Below, piece by piece: positions 34,220-46,054 of a DNA stretch of 64,000 bases; position 1 is the stretch's first letter; the number at the start of each line of letters is the position of its first letter. This DNA is from Monomorium pharaonis (taxonomy: Eukaryota > Arthropoda > Insecta > Hymenoptera > Formicidae). The DNA is taken from positions 22,451,252-22,515,251 of the forward strand of contig NC_050473.1 of NCBI RefSeq assembly GCF_013373865.1. The letters are read 5' to 3'. Under the pieces are notes generated by a model, which was not told the origin of the DNA, did not search any database, and saw only the letters and a list, made by a program, of their open reading frames with translations. A program made the position numbers and the translations under genes.

Positions 34220-34904
34220 TCTTTGGCCTGATAGTTCAAGAATAAGTGTTATAGTGATTATAATTTCAAAACTTTATAATTTTATTTTCTTAAAAACAAT
34301 GCATCCAATGAAAAATTGATAAGAATACTTTCTTCAAGAAATTTTTTTATAGAATACGATATTTTTTATTTGGAAATTCTGACATTTTCTGATTTTCCAT
34401 TCGCCATCTTGGATCCGCTATTATTAAGATTGTAAATTCTGATGAAACATGAACAATAATGTTAAATTCATCCAAAATTCATACTATGAAGCTTGACAAT
34501 GCTTGATTTTCATAGAATTATTGAGAAAAAATCTATATTTCACTAAATTTCTTGCAATTTCCGCCATTTTGAAAAAGTTGAAGTGAATTGGAGTTAAAAA
34601 AAAACTTCTCATTAAACTTCAATTATTTTATCCACCTTTGGACGCGGTTAGAAATAGATCTTAATACTTTTTCTACTCGAAAAAAATTATTAAAATTTTT
34701 TTTTCCAATTTTTCAGTATTTTTCCACTTAAAGTCTGCTATATTGGTTTTCTGAGACATAAGAATGCAATTTTAACTCCGGAAATCGAAAGAGCACACTC
34801 AAAAATAGCAAGATACATGGTTTTGGTCAAAATATTTTCCATTTTTCCTATTGAGAATAAAGCTCAAAAATAAACGAAAAATTGCGTGTCTTTTGAGTGT
34901 TAAT

Positions 34905-36330
34905 GGGTTAATAGTAACTTTTGACAGTTTACTACTGACGAAGAGTACACTTTTAGCAGTGTTGCTGTACGACGAATAGTATACTATTAATCCAATAGTT
35001 TCATAAACTGTAACTATTGAGGGAGTTACCACTGACAAATAGTATACTATTGATCCATTAGTTTCATAAAATATGACTACTGGTGGTGTTACTATTGACG
35101 AATGGTACACTATTTGACTATCAGTTTTATACAACTGTGACTACTACTAGTGTTACTATTGAGGAATAGTATGCTGTACAAACTATGCAGCATACTATTG
35201 GTGATGTTACTATTGATAATTAGAATACTAATGAAGCATTAATTTCAATAGAACTATTGAACAATGGAGATTCGATAATTATTAGAAAACGACAAGTTAT
35301 ATATTATATATATTATATAATATATGACGATAGTTATTGTATTATTTTATTAATATTGGGTAATTAATATATTCAGAAAAAGTACTAATATAGTATTATA
35401 CATGATATTATCAGAAAGAATTATTACACAGTTCCCTGGCGGAAAAATTTTCTACAAAATTATAAAAAACAATATTCTATAATAAATTATTTTATTTCTT
35501 ACATTTCTTATAATGTTCACTTTGTAAGATAATATATAATATATTCGATTTTTGATTATTTGATTCACATGATTGATTAACATTAATTAGAAAAGATATA
35601 TTAATATATTGATAAAATCTATTTGATAAAATAACTTTATTTGCCAGATCGTTGACGAATGGTTATTTAGTTTAAAATTATTCAGTAATTATTTATTTTT
35701 ACAAATACGTATGTTCACTGTACTTAAATTATAAGGACTTCCGGCGTGAGGTGAGTAGAGAGTGGACGTGTGTTCGTACAGTAGAGTTGGAATTTTGGTG
35801 ATAGAGGATACTGCGGCAAAATCCCTGCGGGGGCTCTGATTACTGTACTTAAATTATTCATAATTATTCATTTGTGAAAAACATTGATGTAAAAATGTAT
35901 AATTTCTAAATAATTAATTTTGAATTAAATGGCAAAACCATTCTTCAACATCTACAATCTGGCAAAAGTTATGATTAGGGCTATTACTCTTCAAGTCAAT
36001 AATCTTTCAATAGTAACTATTCACATCTGAATAGTAACTATTCATCAATAGCCTTGCGAATACTTATTGTTAGAGAGTTCTATTTAAGCCACTAATTCTC
36101 TAGTAGTAACTATTTACATTGTAACTGTCAATAGTTTCATGAATAGTTACTATTGAATCTCAATAGTATTTTCTTATAGGAAACTATTTGTTAATAGTTT
36201 TGTGAATAGTTACTATTGGAAAATACTATTTAGTCCCAAATAGTTTCCTTAGTAGTCCGCCAAAAAACTACTGAAAATTTGCCAATAGTTTTTCTGAACA
36301 GTTATTATTGGATCTCAATAGTTTTTTTCA
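34905..36330. repeat. Repeat region with AATAGTWACTATT-type motifs
   Basis: 34976-35161 holds three units of about 62 bp around GTTACTATTGACGAATAGTA. Related motifs recur in the other orientation at 35990-36330 (GAATAGTAACTATTCAC). This suggests a degenerate MITE of about 1.4 kb, but clean ends and a target duplication were not found. Confidence 0.5.
35733..35841. mobile_element. 109-bp SINE-like insertion with 16-bp target duplication
   Basis: A GC-rich 109-bp segment (AAGGACTTCCGGCG... to ...GGGGGCTCTGATT) is flanked by identical 16-mers ACTGTACTTAAATTAT at 35717-35732 and 35842-35857. A long perfect duplication is the mark of target-primed (LINE-machinery) insertion. There is no poly(A) tail and the length is small, so it may be a SINE or the 5' piece of a LINE; the family is unknown to me. 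Confidence 0.75.
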
Positions 36331-37323
36331 TAAAGGATTATAAGTGCAAAGGTGAAATTAAAGTGCAACATATTTTGCACTTAAAGTACGCTGTTGTCGA
36401 TCGTGTTTTCAGTTATTTGTCAGGCACCATTGCGTGCAAATGAGTATTGATCAAAATTTTGAATATTGCTGACGTAATCAACTGCCTATTTTTGCCTATT
36501 TTTTAATTTATACATTATTTATTTATTGCATTGTAATATTTTAATTTTTGTTGGAACATCCCAGTTCCGGATAAAGGAAACGAGAACCATTAACCATATC
36601 ATTATAGTATCATGATAGTAAAGCAATAATAAAATAAAATATAATAAACAGTATATTTTATTTTATTATTTAATTATTTATTTTATTGTTTATTTTATTT
36701 TATTTTTTATTAAAAAAATCTATCATATAAATACCATTAGAGTTATTTAAAGTTGTACTTTTATATTAAAAAAATGTAGAGACTTGGGCACATTTAATAA
36801 AAATTTATAAAAAAATATTAATAATACATTTATTAAAAATTGTATAAATGTGCTATAAAAGTAGTTTAGAATAGTATTTTTGCGATAAATCGCACTTTTA
36901 TGCAGTGCCTGGCGATCCGTGTTTAAAAGTAAAAGTGCGTTCAGAACAGAGTCGGGGAAAGTTACTTTGTAAAAGTAAATAATTATAGTTTTTTCATTGA
37001 AAAAGTAACTAATTACAGTTACAAATTATCGATAAAAAAAATAACTTGTTACAGTTACAATTACTAAAAAAATAACAAATCGTTACTTTTTAGTTACTTT
37101 TTTCTTAAATGATTGTACATTATTTTAAATATAAGAAATAAGAATCTTACATTTTATGCTTTAATAATTGTTGTATATTATGTGCTTAATTATGTTCTTT
37201 AACAAGTTATTTTATGTACACTAAATGAGAACTTTGTAAATGTAAAAGTCTAAATCGTATATTACTGTTATCAGAATTAAATAAAATATAATGTTTTATT
37301 GGTTGTCAAACATTGATTCATAT

Positions 37324-38420
37324 TCCTTACGGAAAGAAACTACAGTCAATAAATATTACAGTTGTGTATTTATTACAGGACTCTGTAGTTATTATAGAAA
37401 GGATCGCAGTAATCTATAGTTATTCCACGCTGTTATTACTACAGTGCGTGAAATTCCTGTAGTACGGAATACACGTCTAGTCCATGAAGTGTGTAATTCA
37501 CTATACGTGTAATCCATTGCATGTGTAATATACTACACACGTGTAATGCATTACACGTGTAATGCCATCCATAAAATTTGAGATAGCGAGTCTTATCATA
37601 TAAATTATTTATATAAATATTGATTACATTGGATGTTGGCCACCGGCCGTGAACAAATTTCATGCATGTAATTTTTAATTAAATAATTTTTTCATTATTT
37701 TACATTATATACTTTTTTTCCATGTATAATTATACTTTACAGATTATTTTCCTGTAATCCCGCTGTGATATTACCCAGATAGCCAAATGAAGGCAACGTG
37801 TTGTCATTTTGCTGTCACTTATTCCCTATTAATTTCATCAAACTAAAGCCAAGGTGTTTCCTCAAACTGTCTATTGTTCTGATATTATGTAAAATTCTTC
37901 GTTAGAATTGAACAAACTGACGGCAAGTTGTCAACATGCATGCATATATTTTATTTAATTCTTATAACAGTAATATACGATTTAGACTTTTACCTTTACA
38001 AAGTTCTCATTTAGTGTACATAAAATTGCTGTCAATGTGATAAGTTTATTATTCCTCAATGCATGCACTTACAATTTCATAAACTCATGAAGGTTATTTG
38101 CCCTCCTGATGCTAACTTTGTTCCACGTTAAATTACAATGACAGCAAATTGTGGGCAAGTTCACAACATACATGCAGTGCATTAATTTGCCCGATATGCT
38201 CAATCTCGCTTGGCTATCTGGGTACAGGCTATTAACCTGTAATGTTGGCAATATATTACAGGCTAGATATTACAGGTTATTTTCCTATAATTCGAGCGTG
38301 TAGTGCGAAAATATTACAAAATATTACAATACTTTAGCCTGTAATTTCGTGTAATACTTTTATGTAGTTCCTGTAATATAATTTTTTGTAATCCGCTGTA
38401 GTTCCTTTCCGCAAAGAATA
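37324..38420. mobile_element. MITE nested in the hAT element
   Basis: Ends TTCCTTACGGAAAGAAACTACAG and CTGTAGTTCCTTTCCGCAAAGAA (complement strand) are imperfect inverted repeats, with many TGTAATRTTACAG-type inner motifs. It is itself interrupted by the family-A MITE at 37774-38222. The target duplication is unclear (ATAT-like). Confidence 0.65.
37774..38222. mobile_element. MITE family A, second copy, with templated insertion
   Basis: Ends CCCAGATAGCCAAATG and CTTGGCTATCTGGG, with TA on both sides. It is an inverted copy of 14269-14639 plus one extra block of about 80 bp at 37945-38023. That block is an inverted copy of hAT sequence at 37210-37290, differing at about two bases. Confidence 0.85.
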
Positions 38421-38459
38421 TTTTTTTGTTATAAAATTTTTATAAAAATTTTTATAAAT

Positions 38460-38738
38460 TTTATAGAATTTGATATTCAAATATATCATCATTAAGATAA
38501 CCTCTTTATGGCCACCAATGCTAAACATGTATTCCACAGATACAGAACTCGGAATACCTGTGTTATATTTAATAAAAAGTTTCCTAATTGCAGTATAATT
38601 ATTTAGCATATTAATACTGCAATTATTCGATTTTAAGAATCGATACAATTCCTCTTCTGTGAACTTGACTTTCTCTGGTTGTTGATTAAAAATTTTGGCG
38701 CATGTTCCAAAAAAACCAACTATTAAAGTAACTATCAA
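38460..38738 (-). pseudogene. hAT transposase C-terminal (dimerisation) fragment
   Basis: The minus-strand frame contains NTGIPSSVSVEYMFSIGG, matching the conserved (L/I)PSS...VE..FS.GG core of the hAT C-terminal dimerisation domain. Upstream residues (TEEELYRFLKSN) look like linker. The catalytic RNase-H-like domain is absent, so the element is non-autonomous. Confidence 0.75.
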
Positions 38739-39752
38739 AATAGTTATTAGTTGCCAAAAAATGTAACTGCGTTAAGTTACAGATGGAGAAAAGTAAAGAA
38801 GTTAAGTTATAAGTTACCAAAAAAAGTAACTGTAACTTCGTTATAATGAGTTATTTGTGGTTGTTGATTAAAAATTTTGGCGCATGTTCCAAAAAAAGCA
38901 ACTATTAAAGTAACTATCAAAATAGTTATTAGTTGCCAAAAAAATGTAACTGCGTTAAGTTACAGATGGAGAAAAGTAAAGAAGTTAAGTTATAAGTTAC
39001 CAAAAAAAGTAACTGTAACTTCGTTACAAGTGACTCGTTATAACGAGTTATAACTGAGAACTATAGTTCTCAACCCTGGTTCAGATATGATAACTTGTAT
39101 TGCCACAGTTATAGTACTTTGATCGGCACTTTTATTTTATAAAAGTGAAATCGGAATACAAGCCCAAGTATTTATTTTGCATTTTTTATTGCTGAGATGC
39201 TGAGAGACTGAGCGGAATAAAATTTCTAAGTATATCTTATAGCGCGTTCGCTATTGACCACTTGGCAGTCAATCACAGTGCGAGAAGTGCAAGAAGTAGT
39301 TATGATATGTAATGTAATAATCGTAAATGTACCTCTACTATAAAAGTATCATAAAAGTATATTGAGAATCAAGAGACACAGTAGTGGCTCGCACCAAGTA
39401 AACAAGCCGACCGTTTTATACGCGAATACACGACTTGCGAGCACTTGAAATTTCGGATTTCAAAAACGGCTAAACCGATCGACTTAGGCTCAATAAGCCC
39501 CACTTTTGATACAAGAGGCGCTTATGTGCTATACTGCACATAGACTATAGATCACGGAGTAAGAGTAAGGAGTACGATCTCTGTAAAACAAAAGTGACCT
39601 TGTTTTTAGACCCTAATTAGAAGGTTCGTTGAAAGAATGGATTCATAGCCATGGCTGCCATTTGCAATAATTAATCTTACCCGATTAGTCCGGCTGTATC
39701 TCTGTTTGTTTACCTGTATTAATAAAATATTGTAAAATGGCATGTTGAATAC

Positions 39753-40214
39753 GTGGATGTATTACAAAAGGTAGAAAAAAAAACTTCTAAAAGAAAAAGC
39801 CTTTTTACAGCTTGCACGGAAAAAATGTTCAATAATTGGCGTGACAGTGAAATTGTTGCAAAGGATATTAATACTTTTAGCATAACAAGTTGCATCTGTG
39901 ATTTGCATTTTCAGAAAGATGACATTATCAAAGAAGATATCTTTCATATGGCAGACGGTACAATTATTATGGTGCAACGTAAGGTACCGAATTTGAAAGA
40001 AAATGTTGTTTCATTTATTTTTCCACTAGTGATTATGTACTATAATGTATTGAGCCCCATTAATAAGGAGAAATTAAAAGAACAGAATGAAGAAACGAGC
40101 ATTACAGATCAATTAAAGAATATTGTTAATTGTTTCTTTTCCGTGCGACCTGAATATGAATCAGATGGTACTTGTGAATATTTATTTACTATCATCATGT
40201 GTTTAACTTTTTAA
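39753..40214 (+). pseudogene. P-element (THAP9-like) transposase: THAP DNA-binding exon
   Basis: The frame carries the second half of a THAP zinc-finger domain: KSLFTACTEKMFNNWRDSE, then the signature CICDLHFQKDDI, a MADGTIIMVQRK strand and a final Pro (VPNL). The first CxxxC pair of the domain is not present in this frame. After it comes a Glu/Lys-rich stretch. Downstream exons of the same protein at 42203 and 46490 make a P-element-type transposase the best reading. In this family the THAP domain binds element DNA in the nucleus. Damage: the N-terminal Cys pair is missing and the frame ends in unrelated sequence. Confidence 0.65.
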
Positions 40215-40408
40215 AAATAATATTGTAATGGGAAATTTTTTATTTGTATATTTTCTTTAATTGAAAATACGAAGTTTAGTTTTCTATATTTCTATTTATT
40301 ACATTGTTGTTCATCTTTTTAGTTCAAAATTATGTGATAAGTGATATTGGATGTGATAAGAGATAGTTCAGTACGTGGTGGGCAGCGCCAAAGATGTTTA
40401 CCATGTAC

Positions 40409-40969
40409 TGTTGTACCCCTCGTTGTGAGTACGATTAGGGATCGCTGCCAGAGATCTCGCGAGGAAGGTATTTGGTCACTTACACCGTTATTTGTCTTGA
40501 GCACTTTTATTGTATTATTCGTTTACAGTGAATAGATCGCGACCCCGCAAGGCAGAGTGTCGCGTCTATGAGCTCGCTGTCCACGACCCCGCAAGGCAGA
40601 GTGTCGTGGTTGTGTATTTAGAATGATTTGTATCGGCGATACACGACCCCGCAAAGCAGAGTGTCGTGTGTTATCTTAGTTTGTCTACTTCGGATTGACC
40701 CGTTTCTCACCTTCTTTCGCCGGTTTATATATCCGATAATTCGGTAGTTGGATCGAAAGAAGAAGAGGATTGCGTGATGGCGTAAATCGGTCAGTATTCC
40801 AAATTATTGCTTAGACAGCAAGTGCTGTCTAAGGAGCATTGCGCTAATTGTCGAACGGATTGCGCGAAACCTTGCGCGATACGCTCGATGCTGACTGCTG
40901 CAACTGACCGACTTACATCATCGTGTTACTGACATCTTTTTTATCCTTATGAGTGTGTCACTCATAACA
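40409..40969 (-). mobile_element. Solo LTR, 561 bp, of the Gypsy-type family at 11557
   Basis: The minus strand starts TGTTATGAGTGACACACTCA and ends GAGGGGTACAACA, like the LTR at 11557-12173. It is flanked by GTAC at 40405-40408 and 40970-40973, a 4-bp target duplication. No internal region is left, so it arose by LTR-LTR recombination. It lies in an intron-like part of the P-element pseudogene. Confidence 0.92.
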
Positions 40970-40980
40970 GTACAAAACAT

Positions 40981-41963
40981 CCCATACAGTACCGAAAGAT
41001 TACAAAAACATTGCAGAAACCTTACATTAAAATATTGTAATATTGCATAGACGTTGCGAAATGTTTCTGCACTGTTACTGCAAGTTTGCGGCAACGCTAA
41101 AATGTCCGCCCTGAGAAATATTACAATGTAAGATCACTGTAATGTACTTGATGCATTAAAACGCGTTGCTATAAGTATGCATAACGCTTTAAATTTAATA
41201 GATAAACTTTGAGAATATATAAAGGCAAGAGAGTTAAAAAGAAATTTGTTGCAATTTGTGTAACTTTATAATCTTTTTCCATCCAAAATTCCGATAACAA
41301 ATTGTGAATTTACGCAATTGCAATGAATTTTTTAAAATTTCTCTTAAATATTTTTATACATTTTCAAAGTTTACCTATTAAAATATATTAGAAGCATAGT
41401 AGAAAATTAGAAAATTATTATTACATTTTATATAGAAATAAAAATTTACAGAATATTCTATTATCTAAGTAGCATTATTTTTATTAAGTAGCATTATTTT
41501 AGTTATTGTCAAAAGCAATAATATTAATAAATACATATAAAAATTTTAGCATTAATATTTATAGCCGATTAATTGCACTTTTTGAGGTTTATAAAATAAT
41601 AGTAAAATTTAACAATTTTTTATTTAAAAAATTGTTTAATTTATTGTTCTATTATAAATCTTAAAAAGATTATAATCTTTGGTATAAATATTGCACACAA
41701 ATCCAAATATGTAAATCTCACAAAACTATTTAAAAATGTCACAAATGTCTTCTTACACGAAGTTGCACGTATATTGGAACACTTGATGCATATTTTTTAA
41801 TATGTATATTTTTGGAATTTTATAATATTTCTACAACATTACTGGAAAGTTCCGGCGTAATATTGATATTGCATGTTTCTGAAGCGTCTCTGCAATATTA
41901 CATTGCAACTCGTAATATTGTAACGTTGCAGCACTGTTGTTGAAAGTTTCGGTGCTGTATGGG
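40981..41963. mobile_element. MITE family B, 983 bp
   Basis: Ends CCCATACAGTACCGAAA and TTTCGGTGCTGTATGGG match at 16 of 17 positions as inverted repeats. Inner inverted motifs GCAGAAACNTTACATT / GTAATATTGCAGAGAC are present. The same terminal motif (CCCATACAGCAC) bounds the element at 60437-61640. No target duplication is evident. It begins only 8 bases beyond the target duplication of the neighbouring solo LTR. Confidence 0.78.
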
Positions 41964-42202
41964 ATTATAGAAAAATACGTAAAACATTAAAGATGCCCAC
42001 ACTACTACAAAAATTGTCCAAAAATGATAAATATCTCCGTGAAAAATGTAAAAATATTTTTTAAATAATGTAAGACTTTAAAAGAAGGAAAATTTTCTAA
42101 ACATTTTTGAATATTTTTCTGATCATTAACTATCTGTAAGTAAAAATGTTGTTTCAGTAGTTTTTATTGGTTTATTTCGTGATGTTTTTTTTATAATATA
42201 GG

Positions 42203-42597
42203 TTGTAAGTCTAAAAAAACAAGTAGAATGTATAAGAAAGAAATGCGCTCAGGCAAATACACAGGCAGTAGAAGATGCTATATTAAAACTTCCCATTAAT
42301 TAGCAATTGTCTGTGCAAGCATGTCTTACAACTTCTAAAGTAAAAAATAATAAAGGCATAAGATACACCACACAGTGGGTATATGAATGCTTGTTATTGT
42401 AGATCAAAAGCAAGACAACGTATAACCACCTTCGAAATCACAGCATCCTTACTTTTTTATGTGTGTATCGATACGTTAAATCAGTACATTAAAGCAATTA
42501 ATTTTGCAAGTTGCTACGGATTCCAAAAAAGTACGTTTAAAGTATTAAAAGAAAAAAGTGCAAAAATGGAACCCTCTAATGTGTGTGGTACGTTAAT
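42203..42597 (+). pseudogene. P-element transposase: central exon (coiled coil and linker)
   Basis: After a T-rich tract ending in AATATAG comes VVSLKKQVECIRKKCAQANT (leucine-type coiled coil), then LPIN-stop-QLSVQACLTTSKVKN, and IRYTTQWVYECLL. In another frame follows INFASCYGFQKSTFKVLKEK, and a GTACGT donor at about 42592. This order (coiled coil, A-C-x-x-S-K, YTxxWxYECLLxxIKS, YGFQ.STF..LK.K) is that of THAP9/P-element transposases. It has at least two stops and one frame change. Confidence 0.75.
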
Positions 42598-42599
42598 TT

Positions 42600-43337
42600 T
42601 GTTAAAGTACTAATATATATAATGTATGTTATATAATTTAACGTTTCTTTTACTACAAATTATATTAGACTAATTATACTAATATTATACTAATTATATT
42701 ATTGTGATTATATTCCCCGATAACCATTTCTGCTGTGACAAATGTTGGCAACAAATTCTGTTGCCAAAAAGGCGACAAATGAGAAACATATCTTGCAAAC
42801 ACTATTAGCAGATATTCAGCAAATATTTAGCAACGTCTGTCATCAGAATACATGATAAAATAATAGTGAACTGCGAGCAGATTTATTGAAAGTATTGATA
42901 ATAGATTGACGACAAACACCAAAGTGCAAACAATGTCAGCAAATTGTCTGTAGAAATGCAACAACATTTGTGTGTTAAAGTACGCGACAGATTGATATCA
43001 GAAACGCAGCAGATCTGTCGAAATGTCAAATTGGCAATAAAAAGTGCGGCACCGTCGATAGACGGCCTACTTTCTCGGGAGTAAAATGCAGTCAACTTGC
43101 TACATAAAGACCACTCGCAGCGCGACTAAGGTAAGCAAAAATTACCTTCCTTCGCTGCGCCTGCGGAGGAGTCCGATGTGGCGGAGGACCGCCACATTAT
43201 ACTTTTACGATACAGAACTACCAATTAATTGCACCTAGAATAGATGATATACCTGCAATATAAAGGGAGAAAATAGATAGGTCAATTGAGGTCCCTCTAT
43301 AGGAAATATTAGATGCTAAAGAGAAAGTGGGGTAAAT
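42600..43337. other. Repeat-derived noncoding DNA between P-element exons
   Basis: 42716-43100 has motifs such as AACCATTTCTGCTGTGACAA that reappear inverted near 46420-46440 (GACAGCAAATGGTTAGCTGG). The two may be ends of one MITE split by the younger insertions at 43338-46054. 43100-43200 is a short GC-rich patch with no feature. Confidence 0.4.
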
Positions 43338-43945
43338 TCCCGGGAAAAAAAGTTTATATCTAATTATGTATAATTTTATCATATTATATATAATTACATA
43401 TAATAAGATCAATTTATACATTAATTTATATATAATTATATCAAAATATTTATAACTTTATATCAAATTACGCAAAATTATATTTTTGAGTGGATAATTA
43501 TATATAATTGTATCAAAATATTTATAACCCCATATTGAATTATACAACATTTTATTAAAATTACTTTTCGAGTAAATAAATATATATAATTATATCAAGA
43601 TATTTATAAACCCATATTGAATTATACAACATTTTATTAAAATTACTTTTCGAGTAAATAAATATATATAATTATATCAAGATATTTATAAACCCATATT
43701 GAATTATACACCATTATATTAGAATTCTATTTTGATTAAATAATTATATATAATTATATCAAAATATTTTTATAATTCCATATCATATTATTCAAAGTTA
43801 TATTGTAATTTTTTCAATTTAAATTATATACAAATTTATATATACTTTTATGTTTGATTAAAATATATATAATAATGTGTTTGCATTAAATTTGCATAAA
43901 AATACCATTTTTATATTATAGAATAAGTAATTTTATTTTCATATA
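43338..43945. repeat. AT-rich tandem repeats, about 82-bp period
   Basis: Begins CCCGGGAAAAAAAGTTTATA, like the ends of the small MITE at 45899-46054. From about 43490, units of about 82 bp containing ATTATATCAAGATATTTATA and CCATATTGAATTATACAAC are repeated, two of them identical at about 43573-43736. Confidence 0.7.
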
Positions 43946-44751
43946 TGTTTAGAGCTCGAGCTCTAAACACGAGTTTTCGTTGCTTCATTTCGCGCGTCGT
44001 CGACGTGCCGTGTCAACGGCTTTCGGCGATGAGCGAACGGTAACACAGCGATCACTCGCTCCCGGCATGACTCGAGACTCTGTGAGTCCGTGCGTGTCAT
44101 CCGAGGACCGCATGATTTTCCGCGTTTGGTGATCGCACTACGTTTCGGCGCGATCACCGATCGTCAGTCTTGCGCCTGCTCTTGCCCGCCAAGCAACTTA
44201 CAATTTTCTTTCGGTTTTTCGCCTTCTCTAAAACTCTAACACATCCGCTACTCGGCGGTATTCCTCGTCTCAAGTATCAAACTTGAACTCAATTCATTTT
44301 GAATTTAAGGTTTCCTTCTTTTGTATTGTAGAATTGTCGCGGATCGCGAGTGCGAAGTGCATAGTGCTAACTTTCCGAGAAGCGACATTGATCTCGCGTT
44401 CGCGATCAAACGTCTACCTCGCGTAAAATCCTTCCGTCTCGTTCGCGCTCAAGATTTCCGTCCTGTTAGGGCGTTTTGACACGCGCCCGGTAAGATTTCC
44501 GTCGCGACGACGATAGGCAGGAACCGAGCGTTCGACTAGAAAATACATTGACATCTTTTTTTGTGTGTTATTACCAATAAAGGAGTGACTGTGAATTAAA
44601 CGAAACAACTTCTGAGTAGTCTACATTTTTTGTGCTCATCCTTTCCTACAGCGAGTCCCCGGATTCGCGCAACAAGCCCTCCGCGCTCAACTCTGAGTGG
44701 TTCCGGCATTCAGCGCGAGCGTACGCCGTCGACAACGCATTCACGCGCACA
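43946..44751 (+). mobile_element. Solo LTR, 806 bp, with 5-bp target duplication ATATA
   Basis: A GC-rich block in very AT-rich surroundings starts TGTTTAGAGCTCGAGCTCTAAACA (itself a palindrome) and ends CACGCGCACA. It is flanked by ATATA at 43941-43945 and 44752-44756. AATAAA at 44576 gives the plus orientation. It is unrelated in sequence to the other LTRs in the window. The reading frames inside it are not supported. Confidence 0.82.
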
Positions 44752-44798
44752 ATATATGTATGCGTGCGTACACAGAGTTTATCGTTCACATAATTGAA

Positions 44799-45003
44799 GC
44801 ACAGATATGGCACAGAGATGGCACAGAGATAGCACAGAGATTCAAAAAGAACTCAATAATATGTCATCAATTATGAATTCTTTTTAAGATATAATAAGAC
44901 AAAAAGAATTATTTTTATAAATAAGATCTTAAAAAGAATTCATAATTGGTAACATAATTGGTGACATACAATTGAATTCCTTTTGAACTCTGTGCTATCT
45001 GGG
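44799..45003. mobile_element. Small inverted-repeat element (about 205 bp)
   Basis: AGATAGCACAGAGATTCAAAAAGAAC on the left faces TTTTGAACTCTGTGCTATCT on the right, with AATTATGAATTCTTTTTAAG facing CTTAAAAAGAATTCATAATT in between. The end GTGCTATCTGGG resembles family-A MITE ends. No coding sequence. Confidence 0.6.
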
Positions 45004-45898
45004 AAGATTAATTTCTATTGCATATCATAAATTTTATAATTTATAATATTTTATAATTTTAGACAAATTTTAATTAAAAAATTTTTTTATTAATAATGTT
45101 GATTTATTTTATTGCACAATTTGAGCAATATTTTTTTGTATATGTATAAAATATTTTATATAAGAATGTTTATGTAAATGAATATAAGTATAAATAAATA
45201 ATCTTCTATTCATAAAAATATATTTTAATTTACCATATTTACCACAAAAATGTGATCTATTAAATGGGACCCATTAAAAATTTGATCTAATTTAAAAACA
45301 TATAATTATATCTAATTATGTGTGCATATATACTGAGAGAAAAGTATCTAGTATTTGAAATTATAATTGCATAGTAAAATAATTATAGTTGCAAATATTA
45401 TTCTTATAGTTATTATTGCTATAATCAATAATGTTAGTGTAAATAACCATATATGTATAGTTGTCCCAAACAGGGTAAAAATTTTACTATAAATTATAAT
45501 AATTTAAAATAATAATATAGTAGAATATCAAATAGAAATTATAGTCAATCGAATTAACCATTTTTATATAATAAATGCAATCACAATTATGGTGAATGTA
45601 ATTAAATTTCTAACTTCTATATTATATAAATTTAAAAAGTATGTAGTTCGCGGATTGCCGCTAGGCGACTCATGCGGCACCTTTCTCCTAATGCAATTTA
45701 CACTCCAAAGGCTACATGAGCAGACCATCCACGGTGACAGAAACCGGATCAACCTATGCTATCGTAGTGAGCTTTCGGGACATATGTATTTTTTATTACG
45801 TCTTAAAGACACATCTTAGCTGTCATGGCTAAATTTTAGCTTTGGTAACAAATCCTTTATAAGAAAATTTATTAAATCCCAAAAAACTTTTCTCTCTG
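45004..45898. other. AT-rich noncoding DNA
   Basis: No gene. 45650-45790 is a short GC-richer patch (starting TTCGCGGATTGCCGCTAGGC) with no recognised identity, and may be another insertion. Confidence 0.35.
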
Positions 45899-46054
45899 CC
45901 CGAGAAAAAAATGTATATATCTAATTATATATAATTTTGTATAAATTTGTAGATCTAATTAGATCTAATTAGATCAGGTCAAAATCCATACATAATTAGA
46001 TCTACAAAGTTATACAAAATTATATATAATTAGATATATACATTTTTTCCCGGG
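45899..46054. mobile_element. 156-bp palindromic mini-MITE
   Basis: CCCGAGAAAAAAATGTATAT faces ATATACATTTTTTCCCGGG, and the arms (TATCTAATTATATATAATTT and complement) pair nearly to the centre. A related left end is at 43338. Confidence 0.7.

Larger units (their letters stand above)
36947..39078. mobile_element. hAT-type element with 8-bp target duplication
   Basis: Starts CAGAGTCGGGGAAAGTTACT and ends TATAGTTCTCAACCCTG, short imperfect inverted ends of hAT type. Flanks GTTCAGAA (36939-36946) and GTTCAGAT (39079-39086) agree in 7 of 8 bases. Subterminal AAAAGTAACTxxTTACAGTTAC repeats (36960-37120 and 38740-39060) are typical of hAT elements. 38700-38800 is also duplicated at 38870-38980. Two MITEs are nested inside. 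Confidence 0.82.

Noticed and set aside
43963..44608. Arg/Ser-rich frames in the GC-rich block
   Set aside because: They lie wholly within the solo LTR (TG...CA, ATATA duplication) and show no domain.
45589..45819. GC-richer 76-codon plus frame
   Set aside because: No motif recognised; possibly part of an unidentified insertion, but not supportable as a gene.
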